The notes: a model not told the origin generated them from the letters alone. DNA of 51,718 bases from Hyphomicrobium sp. (GCA_002928955.1 PERT01000020.1:1-51718), one strand, 5' to 3'. Counted from the first letter of the stretch, positions 13,917-23,725 are shown. Translations and numbers: made by a program.

Positions 13917-16859
13917 ATGCGCGGTTGGTGGATGCGTTGGGGCTGCGTTTTGCTCTTGATGGTTGCAGTCACCTCGGCACCTTCGGCGTCGGGGCAGGCA
14001 CAAGGGGCGGATGAACTCTCTGCGCTCAACAAGCGCATCAGTGAACTTTACAGCGAGGGAAAATTTGGCGAGGCGATCCCATTGGCTGAGCGATCCCTGA
14101 CGCTGACCCGCGCACAAAAGGGCGAGGAGCATCTCGATACAGCAGCCAGACTGGATTGGTTGGCCGGACTGTACAAAGCCCAAGGCCGTCATGCCGAGGC
14201 CGAGCCGCTCTACAAACGCAGCCTGGCGGTCGTCGAGAAGGCACTGGGACCGGAGCACCCTTCCGTCGGCACGTCGCTTCACAACCTCGCCGAGCTGTAC
14301 CGGGCCCAGGGCCGCTACGCCGAGGCCGAGCCGCTCTACAAGCGCGACATCGCGATTTCCGAGAAGGCGCTGGGGCCGGAGCACCCTTCCGTCGGCACGA
14401 CGCTGAACAACCTCGGTTTGGTGTACCGGGCCCAGGGCCGCTACGCCGAGACCGAGCCGCTCTACAAGCGCAGCCTCGCGCTTTACGAAAAGGCGCTGGG
14501 ACCGGAGCACCCTTCCGTCGGCACGACGCTGAACAACCTCGCCGTACTGTACAAGTTGCAGGGCCGCAACGCCGAGGCCGAGCCGCTGTACAAACGCAGC
14601 CTGGCGGTCGTCGAGAAGGCACTGGGACCGGAGCACCCTTCCGTCGGCACGTCGCTGAACAACCTCGCCGGGCTGTACCATGTCCAGGGCCGCTACGCCG
14701 AGGCCGAGCCGCTCTACACGCGCGGCCTGGCGGTCGTCGAGAAGGCGCTGGGGGCCGAGCACCCTTCCGTCGGCACGACGCTGAACAACCTCGCCGCACT
14801 GTACCATGTCCAGGGCCGCTACGCCGAGGCCAAGCCGCTCTACGAGCGCGACATGGCGATTACCGAGAAGGCACTGGGGCCGGAGCATCCGGATGTCGGC
14901 CAGTCGCTGAACAACCTCGCCTGGCTCGCACTTGCCCAAAACGATCTAGCTGGAGCGGCCGACCGCTGGCGCCGCGCCACGGCCCTCCTTCAGCACCGCG
15001 CCGAGCGCGGGCTCGGCGGCGCGACTGGGGGAACATCGAAGGGGGAGGCGCAGAGAAAAAGATGGTACTTCGAAGGACTGGTCAAGACGACGCAGCGCCT
15101 CGCGGCCGAGGGCCGCGGCAATGCGCAGCTACTGGCGACGGAGATGTTTCAGACCGCGCAATGGGCTGCCGGCTCAGAGGCTGCCACTTCGCTCGCGCAG
15201 ATGGCGGCGCGCTCGGCCGGCGGATCGCCAGCGCTGGCCGCGCTCGTCCGCGAACGGCAGGATCTGGTCGCCGAATGGCAGGGCAAGGACAAGCTGCTGA
15301 TCGCCGCCCGGAGCGAGCCGCCGACCAAGCGCAATGCCGCTGAAGAAGAGGCGCTGTCCGATCGTCTGGCCGCCATCGACGCCCGCCTCGCGGCGATCGA
15401 CGCCCGCATCACTAGTGACTTCCCAGACTATGCGGCGCTGGCCAGCCCGAAGCAGATAGCGATTACGGACGTGCAAGCCAACCTGCGCAACGATGAGGCG
15501 CTGGTGCAATTCCTGGATACGGATGCACGCTTCAAGCCGCTGCCAGAGGAGACCTTCGTCTGGGTGGTGACAAAGACGGCTGTGCGCTGGGTGCGCAGCG
15601 ATCTCGGGACGTCGGCTCTGAAGCGCGAAGTGGCGGCACTGCGCTGCGGCCTCGATGGCGCGGCCTGGCACGGCGACGGAGCCGAACGCTGCGCTGATCT
15701 CCTGAAGCTTCCGCCCGGAATGGCGCTGAAGGATGGCGCGCCTCTGCCCTTCGATGCGGCCCGTGCACATGCGCTCTACGCCGCGCTGTTCGGCGAGGTG
15801 CGCGACGTGATCAAGGGCAAGCATCTTCTCATCGTGCCATCGGGCGCGCTCACCACGCTGCCATTTCAGGTGCTTGTCACTGAGCCCCCACATTCCAAGA
15901 ATTTGGCGGCTGCGCGCTGGCTCATTCGCGACCATGCCATCACGGTGCTGCCCTCGGTCGCCTCGCTCACTGCTCTCCGCCGAACGGGCAAGGCGAGTGC
16001 CGCGCCGAAACCAATGATCGGCTTCGGCAACCCGCTGCTCGATGGCGATCAGGCGCATCCGCAGCATGGTGCGTACTTCAAGCGGCAGGCCGCGATTGCC
16101 CGTGGACAGACCGGTTGCTCGAAGTCGGATAAGAAGCGCACGGGGGCGCTGCGCGCGGTGTCGCGTTCGCTGGATCAGACGCTGCTGTCCTCGCGCGTAG
16201 TGAACCTCGACCATCTGCGGATGCAATCGCCGCTGCCCGAGACCGCCGATGAGCTGTGCGAGGTCGCGCGTAGCATCGGCGGCAGTTTCGAGGATGTGCG
16301 GATCGGCGCGCGGGCGACCGAGACCGAGGTCAAGCGGCTGTCGTCATCCGGTGAACTGGCCAAGTACCGGATGTTGCATTTTGCCACCCACGGTACGCTA
16401 GCGGGCCAGCTGAGTGGCACCATGGAGCCGGGGCTGATCCTGTCGCCGCCGAAGACGCCAACTGCCGAAGACGATGGCTTTCTCTCAGGCAGCGAAATCG
16501 CAGGCCTCAAGCTCGACGCCGACTGGGTGATCCTGTCGGCGTGCAACACGGCGGGCGGTGCGGGCGAAGGGCAAGCTGCCGAGGCTTTGTCAGGTCTAGC
16601 GCGCATGTTCTTCTACGCGGGTGCCCGCGCGCTGCTCGTTTCGCATTGGGAAGTCGACAGCGACGCAGCGGTGAAGTTGGTGACAGGCGCGGTCGGCGCC
16701 ATGACTAAGGACAAATCGATCGGCCGCGCCGAGGCCATGCGCCGATCGATGCAAAATGTGATGGCCGATACCACTCGACCGGAAGGTTGGGGTCCGGCCT
16801 GGCACCCGTCGGTCTGGGCACCGTTTGTGGTAGTTGGCGAGGGTGGTGCGGAACGATGA
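13917..16859 (+). CDS. Secreted TPR-CHAT caspase-like protein
   Basis: The 980-residue protein starts with a signal peptide (1-26; CVLLLMVAVTSAPSASG). Seven kinesin-light-chain-type TPRs of 42 residues follow (about 50-344), then a helical linker and a C-terminal CHAT domain (about 620-975). The expected His is in MLHFATHGTLAG and the expected Cys in VILSACNTAGG, so the caspase-like dyad is intact. CHAT proteins are cysteine peptidases; TPRs usually bind a partner or substrate. The start at ATG 13917 is chosen because the signal peptide begins there. The HNH-like gene follows after 20 bp, probably in one transcript, and cas3 comes next. The signal peptide argues against a cytoplasmic CRISPR ancillary role. 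Confidence 0.9.
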   Translation: MRGWWMRWGCVLLLMVAVTSAPSASGQAQGADELSALNKRISELYSEGKFGEAIPLAERSLTLTRAQKGEEHLDTAARLDWLAGLYKAQGRHAEAEPLYKRSLAVVEKALGPEHPSVGTSLHNLAELYRAQGRYAEAEPLYKRDIAISEKALGPEHPSVGTTLNNLGLVYRAQGRYAETEPLYKRSLALYEKALGPEHPSVGTTLNNLAVLYKLQGRNAEAEPLYKRSLAVVEKALGPEHPSVGTSLNNLAGLYHVQGRYAEAEPLYTRGLAVVEKALGAEHPSVGTTLNNLAALYHVQGRYAEAKPLYERDMAITEKALGPEHPDVGQSLNNLAWLALAQNDLAGAADRWRRATALLQHRAERGLGGATGGTSKGEAQRKRWYFEGLVKTTQRLAAEGRGNAQLLATEMFQTAQWAAGSEAATSLAQMAARSAGGSPALAALVRERQDLVAEWQGKDKLLIAARSEPPTKRNAAEEEALSDRLAAIDARLAAIDARITSDFPDYAALASPKQIAITDVQANLRNDEALVQFLDTDARFKPLPEETFVWVVTKTAVRWVRSDLGTSALKREVAALRCGLDGAAWHGDGAERCADLLKLPPGMALKDGAPLPFDAARAHALYAALFGEVRDVIKGKHLLIVPSGALTTLPFQVLVTEPPHSKNLAAARWLIRDHAITVLPSVASLTALRRTGKASAAPKPMIGFGNPLLDGDQAHPQHGAYFKRQAAIARGQTGCSKSDKKRTGALRAVSRSLDQTLLSSRVVNLDHLRMQSPLPETADELCEVARSIGGSFEDVRIGARATETEVKRLSSSGELAKYRMLHFATHGTLAGQLSGTMEPGLILSPPKTPTAEDDGFLSGSEIAGLKLDADWVILSACNTAGGAGEGQAAEALSGLARMFFYAGARALLVSHWEVDSDAAVKLVTGAVGAMTKDKSIGRAEAMRRSMQNVMADTTRPEGWGPAWHPSVWAPFVVVGEGGAER
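14193..14948 (+). repeat. Six 126-bp TPR-coding tandem repeats
   Basis: Residues 93-344 of the TPR-CHAT protein come from six consecutive 126-bp units. Segments such as GAGCACCCTTCCGTCGGCAC recur unchanged in five of them. High DNA identity points to recent duplication or gene conversion. Confidence 0.8.
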
Positions 16860-16879
16860 GCCGAGTTTAGGGGTACGAT

Positions 16880-17410
16880 ATGGCACAGCAACGAGGGTGG
16901 CCGGCCAGGAAATTGACGACGAGTGAGAAGTCATCGGTCCGCTACATGATCGACAGCGGCATTCCGCGTGAGACGATCGCTGACGACTTGCGGCTTAGCC
17001 TAAGGCAGGTGGACGGCATTCGCGCGCGCCACAAGCATGAATGGCGAAGCCAGGAGGAGATGCTCAAGAAAGCCCATACTTATGCAATTGCCCGCTCGCG
17101 GGCGCGAAAGAGAAATTGTTTGACCTGGGAAGAGTGTCTTGCGAACTGGGAGGACAATGGTCGCTTTTGCGCCCTCACAGGGATTAAGTTCAGTAACAAG
17201 CTTATCAACAAGAAAGGGAAGGTACTTCGGTATCCCTTCCGCCCGTCACTAGATCGCAAGGACCCCACTAAGGGCTATACCGTGGCGAACACGCGGATTG
17301 TTACTCAGTGGGCCAACTTCGCACGTGGCGAATGGAGCGACGCGACTTTTCGCAGTATGTGCAGAGCAGCGGCCGACTATTCCGAGAGTTCGGTGAAAAA
17401 ATTCCGGTGA
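16880..17410 (+). CDS. HNH-like putative endonuclease with N-terminal HTH
   Basis: The 176-residue protein has an N-terminal HTH-like part (SGIPRETIADDLRLSLRQVDGI, about 25-46, quoted in outline). A C-terminal region reads CALTGIKF, then RPSLDRKDPTKGYTVANTRIV, then WANFARGEW. The order 'Cys..Thr-Gly ... Ser-Leu-Asp-Arg ... Gly-Tyr ... Asn-Arg-Ile-Val ... Asn' is that of small HNH/endonuclease VII-like proteins of phages. The central His of classical HNH is not obvious, so nuclease activity is unproven. It lies 20 bp after the TPR-CHAT gene and 106 bp before cas3, on the same strand. It may be a homing-type endonuclease or cargo effector. Confidence 0.55.
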   Translation: MAQQRGWPARKLTTSEKSSVRYMIDSGIPRETIADDLRLSLRQVDGIRARHKHEWRSQEEMLKKAHTYAIARSRARKRNCLTWEECLANWEDNGRFCALTGIKFSNKLINKKGKVLRYPFRPSLDRKDPTKGYTVANTRIVTQWANFARGEWSDATFRSMCRAAADYSESSVKKFR

Positions 17411-17516
17411 TAGCCGACGTTACCTCAGTGTCGCGAACTATCTGCAGGACGTGGCGCCCGTCGGATGACAGACTAGCGCTTTGCCATTAAAAATGGCGCG
17501 GATTGGCACCTGTTTC

Positions 17517-20177
17517 ATGAGTAACTTTCTAAGCTTCTGGGGTAAGGCTGGTGGCGCCGGGCCTGGCGATGAACCCGATAAGCATCCGCTCGCATACCAC
17601 AGTCTTGATGTCGCGGCAGTCGCCGATGCTCTCTTGACCTCGCATCCGCGCAGGCTCCTCGGCATCGCACAGTTGCTCGACACCCCACAGCACGCAGCAC
17701 GTGCTCTCATCTCTGGGCTGATCGCTCTGCATGACGTTGGTAAGTTCTCGGCCGCGTTCCAGGCCAAGTCCGAGTTTGCGTGGCCAGGAGAATTGCTCGG
17801 TGATCGGGGTGCATATGCGGGGCAATCGCTTCGTCATGACGAACTGGGTTCAGAGATGCGCGATTTCCTGCGATTGAGGACGCTGTTCGGTGGCGCGCTT
17901 GAGGATTGGGCACCGAGTGCTCGGGCTGGGCTTTGGCATGCTATTGCCGGTCATCACGGTCAGCCACGCGTCTCAGCGCCAGTAGCATTCCCGCGGGGAT
18001 TGACAAGCGTTTGCCGACAGGCTTTGGCGGCTTTTCTCGATGAAGTCGAGGTGTTGTTCGGATCCGTGCCAAAGCTCCCCGAACTCAGCGATAGCCAGTT
18101 GGCACGACTGAGTTGGCATGTTGCGGGGCTCACGACAGTTGCCGATTGGATCGGTTCCAACCGTGAGTGGTTCCCTTACCAACGACCGGAACGCGATCTG
18201 GAGGCATACTGGGGCTACGCCCGCGACAGAGCTGCAATTGCCCTTCGCCAGTCAGGCCTGCTGCCAGCGCCGATATCGCCAGATATCAGTGTTGCACGGC
18301 TCATGCCGGAAATCACAGCGCTAAGTCCTCTGCAGCGCCACGTCGCTGCCATGGCGTTGCCTGACGGTCCGTCGCTCACGATCATTGAGGACGTAACCGG
18401 CAGCGGCAAGACTGAGGCTGCCATCCTCCTGGCGGGACGGCTGATGACGGGCGGCTTTGCGAATGGCGTGTTCTTCGCGTTGCCGACGATGGCGACCGCG
18501 AATGCGATGTACGATCGACTGAGTGACATCTACGCTCGACTATATGCAGATGCTTCGCGACCATCGCTGGTTCTTGCCCACGGCAAGCGCATGCTCAACG
18601 ACGCATTCACTGATACGATCCTCGAAATCGCACGGTCGGTCGATGGCTACGAGGACGGTGGCGGGGCCGTCTGCCGAGCGTGGATCGCTGATGATCGACG
18701 CAAGGTGTTCTTAGCGGAAGTCGGGATCGGAACAGTTGATCAGGCATTACTCGGGGTATTGCCGACACGACATCAGGCGCTGCGCCTCTGGGGGCTGGCA
18801 GACCGTGTTTTGGTCATCGACGAGGCGCACGCCTACGATGCCTACATGAGCCGCGAGTTGGAGACGCTGCTCGAATTCCATTCGGCCTTAGGTGGTTCGG
18901 CTATCGTTCTTTCTGCAACCTTGCCCGCAGTTCAGCGGCGAAACCTTGAAACTGCATTCGCACGCGGATTGGGCGCCCAACTCGGGCCCTCGTCAGAGAC
19001 CGGCTATCCGTTGCTGACGCAGGTCTCCGGAGATGGGCGTTCTTCACAACGACTTGCCACGCGTCCGGATCGTGCGCGCTCGTTGCAGGTTCGACGCATC
19101 GCCTCGTTCGAGGCCGCCGTCGATCATGTTGCGGAAAAGGCTGGTCAGGGTGCAGCGGTAGCCTGGATCAGGAATGCGGTGGATGACGTGCTCGACGCAG
19201 CCGATACTCTTCGCCATCGTGGGATTGAGCCGGTCGTTCTTCATGCGCGCTTCGCCATGGGGGATCGCTTGGCGATCGAGCAAGGCGTGCGCGAGACGCT
19301 CGGTCGTGATGGCACACCCACCGGTCGGCGCGGCGTCGTGGTGGTCGGTTCGCAAATTCTGGAGCAATCGCTGGACTACGACGTCGATGCGATGGTGACA
19401 GACCTCGCACCGGTTGATCTCATCGTGCAGCGCGCTGGACGTCTGTGGCGCCACCCGGGTCGCACAGTGCGCCCTCTAGCCGCCCCCGAGTTGTGTGTTC
19501 TCGCGCCAGATCCGACAGTAGTTGAGACGCGCGACTGGTATCGCCAAATCTCGCCTCGCGCCGCCGCGGTTTACGCCCATCACGGTTTGGTCTGGCGCAG
19601 CGCGAAGGACCTTTTCGAGCGCGGCGCGATTGTCACGCCCGACGGCGTGCGCGATCTTGTGGAGGCGGTTTACGGCATTGAAAATTACGATGACGTCCCC
19701 GCCACACTCATTCGCGCCTGCCTCGACGCCGATGGCAAGCGCGGTGCCGCACGCTCCGTCGCCAGCGCAAATCTCTTGGACGTCTGGGTCGGCTATGGAG
19801 GTGCAAGCAATATCTGGAGCCGCGATACCGTCACGCCGACGCGGCTCGGTGATCCGGTGACGGTATTCCGGCTCGGCAGGGTCGAGAACAGCGCGATCGT
19901 GCCGTGGTATCCCGATGCAAATCCAGCGCGGGCATGGGCACTGTCCGAGGTCAGCCTGAGCAGCCACAAGGCGACCGGCGTGCCAGCACTCGATGCTGCT
20001 GGAGAGTGGCAGATTGCAGCCGCCAAAGCGGGCTGGCCCACGTGGGAGCAGGACATGCCGCTGCTCGTCCTGGAGCCGGATGGCGAGGTCTGGCGGGGGA
20101 GGGTCGAACGCCTCGGTGTGTCGCAAGTCGTTGGGTACAGCCCCGTTCATGGCCTTGGGATGTTGCAAGTGGACTGA
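17517..20177 (+). CDS. cas3: CRISPR-associated helicase-nuclease Cas3 (type I-E)
   Basis: The 886-residue protein has an N-terminal HD nuclease domain. It shows HPLAYHSLDVAAVADALL, ALHDVGKFSAAFQ (the HD pair) and WHAIAGHHGQP. A superfamily 2 helicase follows with Walker A DVTGSGKTEAAILL, the DEAH box VLVIDEAHAYD and motif VI IVQRAGRLWRHPG. Cas3 is recruited to Cascade-bound target DNA and degrades it. ATG 17517 gives the usual N-terminus before the HD domain; an upstream in-frame start at 17481 has no better RBS. All catalytic motifs are present. It is separated from cas8e by 127 bp, so cas8e may have its own promoter. Confidence 0.95.
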   Translation: MSNFLSFWGKAGGAGPGDEPDKHPLAYHSLDVAAVADALLTSHPRRLLGIAQLLDTPQHAARALISGLIALHDVGKFSAAFQAKSEFAWPGELLGDRGAYAGQSLRHDELGSEMRDFLRLRTLFGGALEDWAPSARAGLWHAIAGHHGQPRVSAPVAFPRGLTSVCRQALAAFLDEVEVLFGSVPKLPELSDSQLARLSWHVAGLTTVADWIGSNREWFPYQRPERDLEAYWGYARDRAAIALRQSGLLPAPISPDISVARLMPEITALSPLQRHVAAMALPDGPSLTIIEDVTGSGKTEAAILLAGRLMTGGFANGVFFALPTMATANAMYDRLSDIYARLYADASRPSLVLAHGKRMLNDAFTDTILEIARSVDGYEDGGGAVCRAWIADDRRKVFLAEVGIGTVDQALLGVLPTRHQALRLWGLADRVLVIDEAHAYDAYMSRELETLLEFHSALGGSAIVLSATLPAVQRRNLETAFARGLGAQLGPSSETGYPLLTQVSGDGRSSQRLATRPDRARSLQVRRIASFEAAVDHVAEKAGQGAAVAWIRNAVDDVLDAADTLRHRGIEPVVLHARFAMGDRLAIEQGVRETLGRDGTPTGRRGVVVVGSQILEQSLDYDVDAMVTDLAPVDLIVQRAGRLWRHPGRTVRPLAAPELCVLAPDPTVVETRDWYRQISPRAAAVYAHHGLVWRSAKDLFERGAIVTPDGVRDLVEAVYGIENYDDVPATLIRACLDADGKRGAARSVASANLLDVWVGYGGASNIWSRDTVTPTRLGDPVTVFRLGRVENSAIVPWYPDANPARAWALSEVSLSSHKATGVPALDAAGEWQIAAAKAGWPTWEQDMPLLVLEPDGEVWRGRVERLGVSQVVGYSPVHGLGMLQVD

Positions 20178-20304
20178 CGAGCCGCAGTAGCTGCAAAACC
20201 GGGGATAACGCCGATTTTTCAACGTCCGAGCGGCGTCGACGGCCGGGCCGCGAGCTATAACAATCTGACCACGCAGTTACTCCAAGCAATTTGTCGAGGC
20301 ATTG

Positions 20305-21972
20305 ATGCCCTCCCGATACAATCTGCTTCATGAAGCATGGATCCCAGTCGCCCTCTCGGATGGGCGGCGGGTGTTCGTGCGGCCGTGCGATATCTCTGAA
20401 CTATACGACGGACGGCCGATCGTTCGCGTCGCCACGGGGCGACCCGACTGCGATATCAGTCTGACCGAGTTTCTGATCGGTATCCTAGCGGTGACCATCG
20501 GGCCTGAGAGCACCAAGGACTGGCATAAGCGGTATCGCAAACCACCCGCGCGAGACGATCTGGAACGAGCATTCGCACAGCTTGAGCCCGCGATGATGCT
20601 GAACGGTCCGGGACCGCGGTTCTTTCAGGACATCGAACATCTTGAAGGCGCGACGACAGAGATCGCGGCGCTGTTCATGGATGTTCCGGCGGCGCATTTC
20701 GTCAAGCCTGGACGGACGGGCGTGCTCTCCCGTGCTGGTGCTGCCATTGCATTGGCCACATTGCAAACGAGCGCGCCCGCAGGTGGAGCTGGCCATCGCA
20801 CGTCGCTCCGTGGCGGCGGTCCACTATCCACACTGGTGGTCCCCGGAACAGTTGACGCTCGCGAGCCGACACTTTGGCAACGCTTGTGGGCCAATGTTCC
20901 GAGCGGGGTCGCTTCGATCACCGTGGCAACACCAGCGGTGTTCCCGTGGCTGGGTCCGACACGGGTATCCGACAAGTCGGGCGCTGCGACGACGCCCGCC
21001 GATGTCGCCCCGGCTCAAGCATTCTTCGGCTTGCCACGCCGCATCCGGATGGAATTTGTAGATAATGCCGACGGTCGAGCGTGCGACTTGCTCGGTATTG
21101 TCGATGAGATTGTGACGACGGGCTACGTCACGCGGCCATGGGGCACCAATTACACCGGCTGGAGCCGCGGCCATCCGCTGTCACCGTACTACCGGCAGAA
21201 GGAAAGTGACGGCGAGTTTCTCCCGCTGCACATGCGATCGAGCCGGGTGGGCTATCGGCAATGGCTAGGTATGTCTCTAGAGGGACAGTCAGGCCTGCGT
21301 GTGCCCGCGCGGTGCGTCGATGAATTCCGTCGTCGCGCCGAAGACTTCGAAGGCGAGGAAGCGGTTATACGGCACGAGGCGCTGCTGCTCGTCGCCGGTT
21401 ATGCAATGGACAACATGAAGCCGCTCGACTTCGGCGAGGCGCTGCTGCCGCTGATCGTCACCGGGAGCAAGGATGGCGACGAAATCGTCCGCGACCGCGC
21501 GCAGCAGTGGATTGCTGCGGCTGAGCTAGTCGCCAGTCAACTCGTGTCTTCCGTCAAGCGGTCTCTTTACGGGCAACGCGGCAATGCGGACCCGGGGTCG
21601 ACTGTGCTTGATCCCGTCCGCGACCGGTTTTGGGGCGAGACGGAGCAGGCGTTCTATGGCGAGCTTCGCATTTTGGCCGACATCGTCGAGCAACGCCGCG
21701 ACAATCTGGTCGAGCACGTCGACGGGTTGCGCATTGCGAGCGGGGAGCGGTGGCGCACCGCCTTGCACATAGCCGCCCTTAGGATCTTCGACGCAACGGT
21801 GTCGATCGAGGACGTTGAAAGCCATCGCATTGCCGATGTCATCGAAGGGCGCACAAACCTTCTGCGGTCGTTGACCGGCTTCGGCCCGGTTGGGGCGAAG
21901 GTCTTCGAGGCGCTGGCTCTGCCGGCGGCCGAGCCGAAAAAGAGAGCCACGCGGAAAGGCAAAGCAGCATGA
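20305..21972 (+). CDS. cas8e: Cascade large subunit Cas8e (Cse1/CasA)
   Basis: This 555-residue protein is the PAM-recognising large subunit of type I-E Cascade. It begins with the family-typical YNLLHEAWIPV, and further family features include RPWGTNYTGWSRGHPLSPYY and GYAMDNMKPLDF. ATG 20305 is preferred to the TTG at 20302, with GAGG just upstream. The stop overlaps the cse2 start in ATGA. The 127-bp gap before it contains a TATAAC that could be a -10 element, but no clear -35. Length is normal for the family (about 500-560). Confidence 0.95.
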   Translation: MPSRYNLLHEAWIPVALSDGRRVFVRPCDISELYDGRPIVRVATGRPDCDISLTEFLIGILAVTIGPESTKDWHKRYRKPPARDDLERAFAQLEPAMMLNGPGPRFFQDIEHLEGATTEIAALFMDVPAAHFVKPGRTGVLSRAGAAIALATLQTSAPAGGAGHRTSLRGGGPLSTLVVPGTVDAREPTLWQRLWANVPSGVASITVATPAVFPWLGPTRVSDKSGAATTPADVAPAQAFFGLPRRIRMEFVDNADGRACDLLGIVDEIVTTGYVTRPWGTNYTGWSRGHPLSPYYRQKESDGEFLPLHMRSSRVGYRQWLGMSLEGQSGLRVPARCVDEFRRRAEDFEGEEAVIRHEALLLVAGYAMDNMKPLDFGEALLPLIVTGSKDGDEIVRDRAQQWIAAAELVASQLVSSVKRSLYGQRGNADPGSTVLDPVRDRFWGETEQAFYGELRILADIVEQRRDNLVEHVDGLRIASGERWRTALHIAALRIFDATVSIEDVESHRIADVIEGRTNLLRSLTGFGPVGAKVFEALALPAAEPKKRATRKGKAA

Positions 21973-22526
21973 GCAAGACCTTTGACGAGCAGGCGGATGC
22001 CGCTTGGACGTGGTGGGCTAGCTTGCAGCCACACGACGGCAATGGACGCTCGGTTCCGGGTGATCGCGCCGCGGTGGCGCGCCTCAAACGCGCGTCGAGC
22101 GTTCTGGATGCGGCGGCAGAGCCGGAAACCGCCAAACTCTTTCGGAAGCTCGAGTTCCAGCGACACGCGGCCGATCGCGACCTGTGGCGGGCGGCACTCG
22201 TCGCCGCCGTGCTCGCCCATGTGCGGAAGGATGACAAGTCTCAAGGCATCGCTGCTGCCATCGGTTCGCCCCGCGGTGCGGCGGACGCGACCGCACTCGT
22301 CTCTCCCCTGCGGTTCAAGCGATTGGTTGCTGCTCGCGAGCCCGATGAGTTGCTGATCGCGTTCCGGCGGCTCGTGGCGCAGCTCGGCAATACCGCCAAC
22401 GTCAAGGATCTCGCCCGCCAGCTTCTGCTGTTCACATCCGACCATCAAGGCGACATCGCGCGCACGCGTTTCGCCTTCGCATATCACGGGGCTGCATCGT
22501 TCGCGCCCGAAGCCCCCGCCACGTAA
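21969..22526 (+). CDS. cse2: Cascade small subunit Cse2 (CasB)
   Basis: The 185-residue, mostly helical protein begins with a conserved-type WWASLQP stretch. It also has GDRAAVARLKRA and the late RFAFAYHG motif typical of Cse2. Two copies line the belly of Cascade and stabilise the displaced DNA strand. The start overlaps the cas8e stop by 4 bp, so the two are translationally coupled. cas7e starts 14 bp after the stop. Confidence 0.92.
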   Translation: MSKTFDEQADAAWTWWASLQPHDGNGRSVPGDRAAVARLKRASSVLDAAAEPETAKLFRKLEFQRHAADRDLWRAALVAAVLAHVRKDDKSQGIAAAIGSPRGAADATALVSPLRFKRLVAAREPDELLIAFRRLVAQLGNTANVKDLARQLLLFTSDHQGDIARTRFAFAYHGAASFAPEAPAT

Positions 22527-22540
22527 CCGATAGAGGACCG

Positions 22541-23725
22541 ATGTTCATGACCCGCTTCATTCAGATCCACGCCCTGACCGTTTACGCTCCCTCCAACCTC
22601 AACCGCGACGACACCGGCCGCCCCAAGACCGCCAAGTTCGGCGGGGCCGAGCGGCTGCGCATCTCATCGCAAGCCCTGAAACGCGCCATCCGCACCAGTC
22701 ATGCCTTCAAGACGCAACTCGAAGGACACCTTGGGATACGGACGGCGCGTACTGGCGAGTGGTTTCGAGCCGAGTTGATCAAGCTTAGCGTGGAGCCCGA
22801 CAAGGCAACTGCAATAGCCAAAGCTCTTTCGGCGTTTGTTGGGAAGGTCGACGAGGAGAAGTCAACCGACACTTCGATCCGAAATAAAGAGCTGTTCTTT
22901 ATGGCTCCTGAAGAGCGCGCCCACTTTGCAAGCATGATTGCTGAGATTGCGCGCGACCCGAAACTTGCGTCTGAACTCGCGGCAACTGCTGACGCCGAGG
23001 ACGACGAACAAACCGAAGCAGACGATGAGGACGCACCGAAAAAGAAGGAGAAGAAGAAGGGAAAGTTGAGCAAGGAGGCAAAGCAAAAGCTGAAGGAGCT
23101 TCGCGAGAAGGTACTTGTAACCGTTGATACGGCGGCCGACATCGCCATGTTCGGTCGAATGGTCGCAAAAGCTCCTGAGTTCAATCGGGAAGCAGCGGTC
23201 CAGGTTGCGCACGCCATCACCACGCACAAAATCGAGGTGGAAGACGATTTCTACACCGCCGTGGACGACTTGAAGAAGCCGAGCGAGGACGCTGGCGCCG
23301 GCTTCATCGGCGAGTTGGGCTTCGGCTCCGGCGTGTTTTACATCTACGCCTGCATCGACAGCACGCTATTGGAGAAGAACCTCGGTGGCGACAAGGCACT
23401 CGCCGCCACCGCCGTCGCGGCCTTGATCGAGGGGCTGGCAACCGCTTCGCCGACCGGAAAGCAGGCGAGCTTCGCCAGCCGCGCTCGCGCGAGCTATGTC
23501 CGCGTCGAAAAAGGTGCCCAACAGCCACGGCAATTGTCGGCAGCGTTCCTGAAGCCGGTGTCCGGCAACGATCTGCTGACCGCATCGGTAGCTGAGTTGG
23601 AAAAGCTAGCCGCCGCCATGAGTAAGGCGTATGGCGCCTGCTTCGATAGTGAGCTGACCATGAATGTTGCGGCCGGCCAATGCTCTCTGGCAGAGCTGAT
23701 CGCGTTCGCGACACGGGAGGCGTGA
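22541..23725 (+). CDS. cas7e: Cascade backbone Cas7e (Cse4/CasC)
   Basis: This 394-residue protein forms the crRNA-binding filament. Family features are FIQIHALTVYAPSNLNRDD and RISSQALKRAIR near the N-terminus, and GELGFGSGVFYIYACID later. It has a charged insert at residues 151-190 (codons 22991-23110): an acidic run (DAEDDEQTEADDEDA) followed by a lysine-rich run. This lies in the variable 'thumb/fingers' region and makes it about 30 residues longer than the E. coli protein. GAGGAC precedes ATG 22541; ATG 22547 is also possible. cas5e starts 2 bp after the stop. Confidence 0.95.
   Translation: MFMTRFIQIHALTVYAPSNLNRDDTGRPKTAKFGGAERLRISSQALKRAIRTSHAFKTQLEGHLGIRTARTGEWFRAELIKLSVEPDKATAIAKALSAFVGKVDEEKSTDTSIRNKELFFMAPEERAHFASMIAEIARDPKLASELAATADAEDDEQTEADDEDAPKKKEKKKGKLSKEAKQKLKELREKVLVTVDTAADIAMFGRMVAKAPEFNREAAVQVAHAITTHKIEVEDDFYTAVDDLKKPSEDAGAGFIGELGFGSGVFYIYACIDSTLLEKNLGGDKALAATAVAALIEGLATASPTGKQASFASRARASYVRVEKGAQQPRQLSAAFLKPVSGNDLLTASVAELEKLAAAMSKAYGACFDSELTMNVAAGQCSLAELIAFATREA

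Noticed and set aside
14156-15343. Plus-strand frame of 395 codons rich in Arg, Gly and Pro
   Set aside because: It is the +1 shadow of the 126-bp TPR repeats inside the TPR-CHAT gene.
13917-16859. TPR-CHAT as a type III-E (Craspase-like) CRISPR effector
   Set aside because: There is no gRAMP gene, the adjacent system is a complete type I-E, and the protein has a signal peptide.
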